Made by a program: the position numbers and the translations under genes | Shown here: one piece after another, positions 30,230 to 41,100 of the stretch | How the letters are laid out: the number at the start of each line of letters is the position of its first letter | Numbering within the stretch: the stretch's first letter is position 1 | Assembly: GCF_018812025.1 (NCBI RefSeq) | Contig: NC_063051.1 | Coordinates: forward strand, 626,001 to 690,000 | DNA length: 64,000 nt | Origin: Megalobrama amblycephala | Taxonomy: Eukaryota; Chordata; Actinopteri; Cypriniformes; Xenocyprididae | Direction: 5' to 3' | The notes under the pieces: generated by a model | The model's input: the letters and a program-made list of their open reading frames with translations, nothing else | The model's database searches: none | What the model was told of the DNA's origin: nothing

Positions 30230-30850
30230 GAATGGAAAGTGTTTATTTCGCTTGTGTAACATTGTTTTATGTTTGGGGTATTTTGGGGTATTGACCTGGA
30301 GAAGCAATCTTGTGTTTGTGAACTGTAGTAACCCCACTCCCTTCTCAAAGCAAACATCACCTTATGGCCGAAAACATTCCATATCTAAACGATTTCCACA
30401 TGGAATGGATTGTTTATTTCTTGATTTACTGCAACTTATGTTTCACAAAGAACATGTTCATCCTTCCTGAAATGTAAAGACGTCTGGCTTCATTGGGCAT
30501 CATTTTGTGTCAAAGGTCACCTATCGGTATTGCACACGGACAATGCGTTTGCTGAAAGTTATTGTCTCAGAGGAGTCATTACCTTTGGATGCTTAAAAAG
30601 CTCCCAAGCCCATGCAGGGTTTTATACAAAACAAATGAGGCATTTGTAAAACTTTCTGCCTGCCTGAGATCATCTTCTTTGAAGCGAGATAAACCCTGGG
30701 GTCAATGACCTTAAAAAGCCCATTTGCGGGACAGTTTGTTTTGGTCCTGTTTGTTCCTGTTGGGTGACTATAGAGACAGCTGCCTCCAGCGACTATACGC
30801 ACACATGCGACCTCCAAGAGAGCGACCTTATTCAAGCTGTTGGCCATTGC
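30230..30850 (+). promoter_or_regulatory. Repeat-poor segment with nuclear-receptor-type sites upstream of pltp
   Basis: This unique-looking stretch lies about 3 kb before the pltp TATA box. It contains an IR1 site GGGTCA-A-TGACCT at 30699-30711, fitting the FXR/RXR consensus in both halves. It also has a weaker DR1-like GTGTCA-A-AGGTCA at 30507-30519. PLTP is a known target of FXR and PPAR-alpha in mammals. Function here is inferred from sequence only. Confidence 0.45.
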
Positions 30851-31002
30851 ATCTCTATTATATTGCTTATTTTGCTTGCAAAGTCACAATTTTACTATTA
30901 TGTTTAGTAATTTAAACAAACAGACTCAGTCCACACCATTCGAGCTATGCACATGAATGAAAAGCACTGCAATAACTCAGAACACCAATTTGCCAAAAAA
31001 CC

Positions 31003-31170
31003 TCTCAAAACACTTTAGGAACTGCATAGCAACACCCTAGCAACCACCCAGAACTCCACAGCAGCCATCCAGAATTCTCAGCAACTACCAAATACACTTT
31101 TGCAATCACACAATACTTTAGAACACCATGGCAACTGCATAGCAACACCCTAGAAACCATGTTCTCATTG
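31003..31170. repeat. Degenerate 'agcaacaccctag' short tandem repeat
   Basis: Loosely repeating units of the type 'catagcaacaccctagcaacc' and 'cagaactccacagcag'. A fragment of the same kind occurs at about 41930-41965 in a pltp intron. It is a low-complexity repeat with no gene. Confidence 0.6.
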
Positions 31171-31411
31171 GGGATGCAACCTCTATCCCTCTTTCTCTCT
31201 ATCTCCCCTCACTGCTGCTGTCCCTTTTCACATTTCTGGGTTTAAGCAGAAGTTGTCATAGTTGGGTAAACTCAAAGCCACTTGAAGCCAAGCCTGCAAC
31301 CAAAAAAAGCCAAAAAAAAAAAAGCGTAACAACACCTGCTAATGCTGCAGTACGCAGGAAAGGAGACAGGAGGCCATTTTTTTAATGGATGTCAATGGAG
31401 GAGAGGTTTTA

Positions 31412-33156
31412 TAGAGTACCTCAGAGATGACGTGTTTTTGTAGGCTAACCCTTAAGTTAGCGGCGCACGGGTTCCCTCATTTGAAAGCCTATGCATTTTT
31501 CCCATATAGATTTTGGAAAATCGCAAAAAATAAGCTCTGTGTTTAACAAAGGGTTATGATCTCTTACACATTTTGTCTATCAAGATAATCTTTACAAGTT
31601 AACACAACATTTATACATTTTGAAGCCTAAATAAAGTCATCAGATATAAAAAGCTAACAGTAGGCTATAAACGGACTACACACAGCAAAATCTCCAGAGT
31701 TAAAATCAGCTCTGCTCAGAGTACATATGGTCCCTCTCTAAATAGTGTTAAAATAACACTGAAGCACAGTTAAATTTTATGAGATAATTAACCAATTAAT
31801 TAATGATTGCGCATTAGTGATGAACACCTGCTGTTAACAAGTAGAATCACTGAAGACATAAGAAAAAACGCAAGAACTACAAGTGACTTAAGTCACAGCC
31901 TTATTAATTGCTTAAGTATCTCATTAACTTTAATTATGCTTCAGTGTTACTTTAACACTATTTAGAGAGGGACCATATGTACTCTAAGCAGAGTTGATTT
32001 AACTCTGGGGATTTTGCTGTGCAGCACACCATGGTCGCGGATCAATGTCACCACCACCAAGCGTCCTCAAACTTTATTTAAAAAACAACTTTATTTAAAA
32101 ACATGCTTGCTGATTATAATCTGTGCTGTGTGTGAATACTTTTACACTTTTTCCCATGAGAAATGCTGTCCAAATGTCCTGTTTGTCATGATGACGTCTA
32201 AAGTCCCCGCCAAAGGAAGTAGTCCCTTTTAGCAATTTGTTAGCAACCGCTGTTTTTAAGACACAATAAAGGTTTAAAAAATCACAAGCGGGTTATGTTT
32301 TATGTCATAGATCAAAACGTGAAAATATTTAGAGGCTTTGTTAACCATAGACCTTATTTCAGGCGATTTAGCAAAAACCCATTAAAAAAACCCATTGACT
32401 TTAGGGCGATGGAACCGGAAGTCCTATAATGCTAACTTGCTTCTGGGTTTTGCCCATAGACAGTAAAAGAAATGGACACAGCGACCCCATTGGAACTCAA
32501 TTGAGACAAGTGAAGCCCATTTTTAGCGATTTTTAGCACTTCCGTTTCTGACGCGCAGACTCAAACTAAGCTTGATGACGTCAGCAACCTGTCTGACAGA
32601 TGTAAATCTTCTAGTAGCTGTGCGTGCAAACTGCCATCGTTAATCTTGCAGAGACGGCGAGCTTGAGTGGGGAGTTCTTTGGCGTGAGTGAGCAGGAGTA
32701 AGTATTCTGATTAATTATTTTGTATAGTATTTTAAAATGTAACGCCAGTACGCCATATTAAGTTAATGCATACTATTGCCTGCGAGCTTCTCCTCCTGTC
32801 TGTATGGTAATTTCTCTACTGTGCGACAGAGAGTCGAGTGGTTATGACGCAATCGTTAGCCTATTTTTACAAAAACTGTTTCTACGGGGCCATAATGTAA
32901 CATAGAAGGTAATGGAGCCCTTTATACATTGTCGTGTATCTTTAGAAATAAATAATGGACAAATGGAGTCTTTAAACGCCTCAGATGTAAAGTTATTCGC
33001 TGTCAAAGTGACGCCAAAATGAATGGGAGTCAATGGGATGCTAACGCAAGTGAAGTTCTGCTACAAGATGGCGGCACGCGGCCGACTTCAACTTCCGGTC
33101 GACTTCCTTGGGCACTGGTTTTGCCTACAAAAACACGTCATCCCTAAGGTACTCTA
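31412..33156. mobile_element. Harbinger-like non-autonomous element with nested foldback MITE
   Basis: The TIR at 31412-31445 starts TAGAGTACCTCAGAGATGAC. The complementary right end (about 33122-33156) differs at about three positions. TTA lies on both sides (31409-31411 and 33157-33159), as expected for PIF/Harbinger insertions. Inside, about 31681-32022 is a second element whose arms (31682-31766 and 31939-32021) are almost exact inverted copies containing 'gtacatatggtccctctcta'. No transposase frame remains. Confidence 0.8.
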
Positions 33157-33713
33157 TTACGCTTAATAAACCGCTTTTGTGAGGAAATAGCTTATCGTTT
33201 AATGAATCGACAGCCCACTGGCTAATCTTCAACATGTTTACTCTTAAACATTAGTTTTGGATCGATCTATTTTTAGAGTTTACACCAAAAAACAAATGCT
33301 GTTTTATAAGAGAAGTCACGGACAATTGCGCGTCAAGGCTGTGATTGGTTATCAAGGCACACGTGATCCAAGTTAGCCGTTATGTTTTTTCCAAAGGAAA
33401 ACCAACCGGTGAATGGGAGACGACAGCAAATATATTTGTATTTAATAGAAAAACGAATTTTCACGACTTTCCAAAAGAGGGAAAATATCAAGAAATTAAT
33501 TACAGCAGTCAGAAGAGAGAAAGATGTAGTTTGCCGTCATTCCCTCAGCGCTTTTATTAGAAACACCCTCGTAGCGGCATTATTCGTTTTTGTCATTTAC
33601 TGCCAATGTAATATAACACAAAGTTCAGTGTTATAAATGTGTAGTGAATTTTTAAAAAATGAAAATATTAAAAACTTTACTAGATTTGCGATGTTGATAA
33701 CCGTGGAAACGCG

Positions 33714-33800
33714 TTACGTCATCGCAGTCCGCGAGAAGGGTCCATCAGTCTCTCCTCCTCTGCACTATAAACACACACGCAGACACACACTCTTCACACA
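33714..33800 (+). promoter_or_regulatory. pltp core promoter
   Basis: A TATAAA box at 33766-33771 is preceded by a CRE-like TTACGTCA at 33714-33721. The start would lie near 33797, with 5' UTR sequence following. The first noncoding exon's donor was not identified with confidence. The next exon begins at 35137 after TTTTTCAG and carries the start codon. Confidence 0.6.
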
Positions 33801-34257
33801 CACTGCCACAGAAACGAGAGCGGAAAGACCTGGACTTCTTTGGCTGGATATTTCTTTTTACATACGCTTGAAAGGCAAGATTATTCTCTCATTTGCTTTG
33901 CTGTCTCTGTATATTTAGCTGTCAGCGCCTATTTCCCTGTTGCCGCTCTGGAGAAGCTGTTTGGTGCAGGACTGTAGATGGAAAGACACAGAACTGCCTG
34001 TACAAAACTGCAATGGACTTTATTTCTCTAAAAGAGTCAGATAGTAACTCTAATGTGTGATGTGATCTTTTAAAGCTAATAAATGAGGAGGGATTTCTTT
34101 GTGCAAGAGATATAGATTTGAATTGAGCTATTATTTTATGTTTATTTCATTAATACATTTAAAAAATATATATATTTTAATATCTATCTGTTTGTCTGTC
34201 TATTTTATTTATGGAATGAACATTCTCAAATTAATCTTTTCATTATTTCTTCTTTAA

Positions 34258-35063
34258 AGGATTAGTTCACTTTCAAATTAAAATTTCCTGATAATTTACT
34301 CACCCCCATGTCATCCAAGATGTTCATGTCTTTCTTTCTTCAGTCGAAAAGAAATGAAGGTTTTTGATGAAAACCTTCCAGGATTTTTCTCCATAATATA
34401 GTGGACTTCAATGGCCTCCAGACGGTTGAAGGTCAAAATTACAGTTTCAGTGCAGCTTCAAAGCGTTCTACACGATCCCAGACGAGGAATAAGGGTCTTA
34501 TCTAGAGAAACCATCACTCATTTTCTAAAAAAAAATTAAAAATTAACTAGCTCTCTTCTTCTCTATTTGAATTCCGGCAGTTTAGACACTGCTAAGTGTA
34601 TTACTGCCCTCCACAGGTTAAAGTTTGAACTAAATTGTTATATACTTGCACTAGCATATTGTATATGACAATTTAGTTCAAACTTTGACCTGTGGAGGGC
34701 AGTAATACACTTAGCAGTGTCTACACTGCCGGAATTCAAATAGAGAAGAAGAAGAGAGCTAGTTCAAGATTTCAAGCATTTATGGTTAAAATGTATATAA
34801 TTTTTATTTATTTTTTTTAGAAAAAGAGTGATGGTTTCTCTAGATAAGACCCTTATTTCTCATCTGGGATCGCTGTAAACTGTAATTTTAACCTTCAACT
34901 GTTTGGGATCCATTGAAGTCCACTATATGGAGAAAAATCCTGGAATGTTTTCATCAAAAACCTTAATTTCTTTTCAACTGAAGAAAGAAGGACATGAACA
35001 TCTTGGATGACATCAGGGTGAGTAAATTATCAGGAAATTTTAATTTGAAAGTGAACTAATCCT
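34258..35063. mobile_element. Foldback TTAA element in pltp 5' intron
   Basis: TTAA at 34254-34257 and 35064-35067. It is a near-complete inverted repeat over about 800 bases. The left arm starts AGGATTAGTTCACTTTCAAA and the right arm ends in the complement. The centre (about 34555-34745) folds tightly, with 'ctgccctccacaggttaaag' facing its complement. It lies just 70 bases before the acceptor of the start-codon exon. Confidence 0.88.
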
Positions 35064-35151
35064 TTAACATTTTTTTTGATGATGCTCTTTGCACTAATTT
35101 TTCTCTTGATCACTTTGTTAAATTGTTGTTTTTCAGGTCTACTGAGGAATC

Positions 35152-38100
35152 ATGGAACTGCTGAAAGTGTCTGTCATCTTTCTTCTTTCACTCGTCACGA
35201 TGACCTTAGCAGAGCCGCCTGGATGCAAGATCCGCATCACTGACAGAGGACTGGAGATGTGTAAGATATAGCCCAATATTCAGATTTAAAATGCATCTAT
35301 TATCATATAGTAGTCTATGAAAGCCTGGCCTCTGTGTGACATCTTTACAGTGAAGGCAGAGACAAAGAATTTTGTGGAAGGAGAGTTGAGTAACATCAGC
35401 ATGCCAGAGATGCGTGGTGCCGAGGGCCGCTTCACATACACCATCAAAGAGTATGTTTATATTTCATCTACTGGATTTACACTTTCATGGACATCATGTT
35501 TCAACCGACGCCCTCCTGTGGTCATTCACACACAAAGACCATGAGGATGCAATTGCAAATGCCAGAGTTGTGCATCACTCAGAAATGAATTAAGAATATC
35601 TTTTAATTTCCAATTCAATTCCTCATTTGTAATTGAGGTAGCAAAGAGGATGCATAATTTAAACCATTTGAATTCAAAGACTTTAAAAAACTTTACTAGA
35701 TTCCACCAAACCGGTACGATTTGGACATACACATTTTTAGATTTTTTACCAAAATGTTTTTTGTTTTTTTTTTAACACCTCACAACATTAATGACATATT
35801 TAACTTCCAGAAAAACATATTTTCCCATCTCAGGCATCAAATCACTATTATTATTGGTCATTATTTTAAGTTATGGACACTATAGGAGCTCTCTGAATAT
35901 TATTATAAAATGTATTTGTGATAAAATCAACATTTTCTTATTAATCAGACGTCCCTCACACTAATTCAGTAATTGCAAATATCAAAGTTACATAAAATCT
36001 CACACTTTTACTACTAAAGCCTGAAATGGGCACTTTTTGTGACAGCAACCTCATCATTTTTTATCAAAGGCTTAACTTCAGAACTTCAGTATTCTTATGA
36101 TTGCTCTGAACATTTCAGACAGAATTTAACTAACTTTAAATTGCTTTTTCATAAACGTAAATAATAATAATAAAAATAATGTAGGTGTGACGGGGTTGTG
36201 ATTTTTTCCCCAAATTGTCCACTGCTCTAAATCTAGTGAATAAATGGAGAGCACATGACATGCATGATATTAAGAAATCATGAATAATGTTGAAATAACA
36301 AAGATAATTTTCACAAGTAATAGTTTTCTATCTTTAATTGATGTAACAGGGTTGAGTCATTAAGCTCGGCAAACACAATTTCACTATATAATTTAGTTAT
36401 AATTTTTAAAGAAGGTGGTAACTTGCTCACAATGTTGTTCAGAAGACTTCTATAATGTCACTTCCTATTAATAATGTCAGTTTCAGTTCATTATGGTTTG
36501 TGTAACAGGGTTGAGGGGTTACTGAGGTACGGAACTAAATGATGTGATTTTAATGAATAATCATGAATTTACTTAGAAAAAAAACATAGACACAGATGGA
36601 TATTTATAGGAATGGCAAAATGAATGGACTTTTTTCTCATTTTATTATTCATATCCCAAGTACACTTTCATAGAAGGCCTTGAGCGACATGACAAAATAG
36701 GTGGTGTCAACTGAAAAAAACTAAATAATTCCTAATATGAAGATAAAATGTATGGCATGTTTTTAAACATTATTAAAGGAGACATTTCAATTAATACGAG
36801 AAGCTTTTAAAAATATATTTTGGTGACCCAATAGATAAAATACACTGAAAAAGGTCAGAGGGACTCAAATCGTATCAGTTTCGTGGAATGACTCAACTAT
36901 AAAGCAAAGTTTGTCAAGACTCCCAAGAAACTGAATGTTGAATAGTTTGAATTTTGAAAAAAGTTTGAGTAAACCCTTTGAGTGATTCCATACAGTGGGC
37001 TCTAATTCTAAGCTCATGTCTCTTTAGTGTGAAGATCACGGAGCTGAACCTGACCTCTGACCTGCGCTTCCAGCCTGATGTGGGGCTGCTGTTTGAGGTG
37101 CAGAACTCCTCCATCACCCTGAACTTCCAGAGACGCATCCTTTACTGGCTCTTGTGAGTCTGACATGCATCTGTAGCAATCGAGCAGAAGACTAGAGGTT
37201 ACATGCAACAGAATTTAGTGTGCTATATTAGTATACTTCATTTAAACTAAAACTAAGAAGGTATAATTTGTCTACTTTTTATGTACTTCTCAGAAACACA
37301 TTTAAAATTACACGTATGTATACTTGGCTTATACTCACAGAAAAGTCTAAATCTATACTCAGTCTTTTGATCGAGATATAGGCCTTCTTAAAAGTATAAT
37401 TACATATTCTAAGTATAATTGGCTTGTAGTTATGTTTGCTCTTTTGATTGAGTTGCCTTTACATAGTTTTACAAAATGGCTAATAAACTTGTTTGAAAAT
37501 ACTGATTTATAAACAAAACAGATATGTTCCTAATTTTGAGTATTTGAATTTTTGTGTAGTCCACCGATAGTGTACATAAGAATCTACTTAAAGTAGAGTT
37601 AAAGGTATATTTCATGTATAAAAATTAATACCTAAATAGGAGCATATTAGTATACTTAAAGTGCAAAATAAGTAGAAAACTATAAGTATGATGTTAAGTT
37701 CACTTAAAGAAAACTCACAAGTATACTTGCAGTATAAAACTGCTAAATTAGTAGTTTTCTAAGAGTATACTTCAAACTAAAAAATGTGCTACAAGTATTT
37801 AACTAGTAAACTATCAGTATACCTGTAAGTTCACTTCTAGAATAGTTGCAGTACAAACAAAAAACGTGGTCATAAACTAGTTGTGTACTCAACATTTACT
37901 GCTGTTACATTTAAAGTATACACTAAAAAGTGGGCCAACAAGTATACTAGTACTTACATATTAGTATACTTACTACATAAAGTATACTTGAACTTTACTT
38001 AAGTATACTTAATAAAATTAACTTGAAGCATACATTATTTTTTGGAAAAGGACTTTTATTAATCAAGGATGCATTAAATTGATTAAAAAATTGACATTAA

Positions 38101-41100
38101 AGACATTTATAATGTGTTCAAATAAATGCTGTTCTTTTGAACTTTCTTCATCAAAGAATCCTGAAAGAAATTTATTGTGGGTTATACAAAAATATGAAGC
38201 GATTTTCAACATTAATAATAATCAGAATTTTTATTGAAGATCAAATCATCATATTAGAATGATTTCTAAAGGATCATGTGACTGAAGACTGGAGTAAAGA
38301 TGCTGAAAAGCTTTGATCACAGGAATAAATTACATTTTAAAACATATTGCAATAGAGAGCGGTTATTATAATAATATATCATAATATTTCACAAAATTAC
38401 TGTTTTTACTGTATTTTTGATCAAATAAATGCAGCCTTGGTGAGCAGAAGACACTTATTTTTTCAAAAACATTAAAAAATCTTAGCAACCGCAAGTTTTA
38501 AACAGTCATGTGATAAACTAACAGTGGGAACTGCATATCATATATGGTCTGTAGAGCTTTTACAAGATGTAGCTTAAAACTTTTACTATTTAGGTCTCTC
38601 ACAACAACAAGATGAGGTCTCCCCCTTTCTCTCCATTAGTTATGATGAGGGAGCCATCAATGCCTCAGCCGAAGGAGTCAACATCTTCACAGTCCTCCAT
38701 CTCAGCAAAGACAAGGCGGGCCGTCTCAAGATCTCCAACATCACCTGTGATGCATCCATTGCCAAGATGAGGGCCAGATTTAGCGGGACCCTTGGGTACT
38801 TGACTATATTGAACTTTGAGCATGTTTATTGCAAGTGACACATGATTCGATTAACTTTTTTTGTGAAATAAATACATTGTTTGCTCAGCATTTTGCATTA
38901 TATGGCATGTTCTTATGTGCCTCAAAATATTCCCACAGGAGGGTTTATGACTTTATCGGAACGTTCCTGACAACAGGAATGCGCTTTGTCTTAAATAAAC
39001 AGGTTTGTTTACTTTTTCCAGTCAGGATTAGCAGATGCATGTCATGATGTTTGCATATCATTGCTCAATGTATTTTAACTTTAATCACATTAGAATTAAT
39101 GGAACTTAACTTTTGCATATATGTCTCTGTCAGATTTGTCCTGCCTTGAATCATGCTGCACTAGTTTTGGTTAACCAGCTGCTGGAAACCATCCCAGGTT
39201 AGAGAACGTCATAAAACTGTTGTGATATATTGATCTGGCAGACACGTGTGTTTACCTGAATGTGTTTTTCAGTGCGCACGGAGGTGGACAGTTACGTGGG
39301 CATCGATTACTCACTGCTGAGTGACCCTGTGGTGACAGAAACAAGCCTTGATATGGATTTTAGGGTGAGTGACAGATGTAAGTGGTGCTCACTGCAGAGC
39401 CAAATGACGTCCAGCTCCCCCACTCTGGATGTAATGGGTGGAGCTTAGTCTAGCTCCACCTCTGTGGAACTAATGGGTGGGGCTTGACCTAATAAGGTTT
39501 AGGGTGTGGTCAGACATTCAAGCTCCACCCATTAAATCAGAGAGGAGGAGCTGAATGTCAAGCTCCAGTGATGCATTAAGTGCACTATATACTGTTCAAA
39601 AGTTTGGGGCCAGCTAAGACGCATTGTTCACATTCATCAAATAATCCTGAAATAATGTATAAAGGTTTTCACAAACATATGAAGCAGCGCAACTGTTTTC
39701 AACATTGATAATAATACGAAGAAATATTTTTTGAGCAGCAAATCAGCATATTAGAACGATATCTGGAGGATATATTTTAAAATATGCAAAAATGGCCAAA
39801 AATATATTGATAATATAGATGTTAAAATTATTTTTTTGCCAAATTTACTTCATTATTTATATTTCCTTATTTTTTAAATACATATTGCATCTACCCAAAA
39901 TTTATTTTAAGACTGAAAGTGTATTTTCTTGCCCCTTGATGTACATTTTCTAATATATTTTGGAATTTAAAGGTTACAACTAAATTGTTACATTTGAAAG
40001 ATTTATGACATATATTTAGTATGAATTCTACATATATTTTGGCCAGAATACATCACATATAACATAACATAACATAACATAACATGACTATGGAAGCTTG
40101 TTTCCGCCATGAAATAAAAAATTAAATAAGGTAATTGCAACTTTTTATCTCACAATTATGATTTTTTTTCTTGCAATTGCGAGATATGAAGTCAGAATTG
40201 CGAGATATAAAAACAAAATTGCGAGATATAAAGTCAAAATTGTGAGATATAAAGTCAAAATTGTGAGATATAAAGTCAGAATTGTGTGATATAAAGTCAA
40301 AATTGTGATATAAAGTCAAAATTGTGTGATATAAAATCAGAATTGCGAGATATAAAGTCAGAATTGCGAGATATAAAGTCAAAATTGTGAGATATAAAGT
40401 CAAAATCAGAATTGCGAGATATAAAGTCAGAATTGTGAGATATAAAGTCAGAATTGTGAGATATAAAGTCAAAATTGAGATATAAAGTCAAAATTGTGAT
40501 ATAAAGTCAAAATTGCGAGATATAAAGTCAGAATTGTGAGATATAAAGTCAAAATTGAGATATAAAGTCAAAATTGTGATATAAAGTCAAAATTGTGTGA
40601 TATAAAAACAAAATTGCGAGATATAAAGTCAGAATTGTGAGATATAAAGTCAGAATTGTGATATAAAGTCAAAATTGTGAGATATAAAGTCAGAATTGAG
40701 ATATAAAGTCAAAATTGTGATATAAAGTCAAAATTGTGTGATATAAAATCAGAATTGTGAGATATAAAGTCAAAATTGTGATATAAAGTCAAAATTGTGT
40801 GATATAAAATCAGAATTGTGAGATATAAAGTCAAAATTGAGATATAAAGTCAAAATTGTGATATAAAGTCAAAATTGTGTGATATAAAAACAAAATTGCG
40901 AGATATAAAGTCAGAATTGTGAGATATAAAGTCAGAATTGTGATATAAAGTCAAAATTGTGAGATATAAAGTCAAAATTGAGATATAAAGTCAAAATTGT
41001 GATATAAAGTCAAAATTGTGTGATATAAAAACAAAATTGTGAGATATAAAGTCAAAAATTGTGATATAAAGTCAAAATTGTGAGATATAAAGTCAGAATT

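Noticed and set aside
33345..33918. Three short plus-strand frames upstream of pltp
   Set aside because: They cross the promoter and 5' UTR; the pltp start is fixed by the signal-peptide exon at 35152 and none is in phase with it.
40122..40491. Repetitive frames of up to 116 codons on the minus strand
   Set aside because: Direct translation of the intronic minisatellite; unit length varies (16-21), so frames change within the array.
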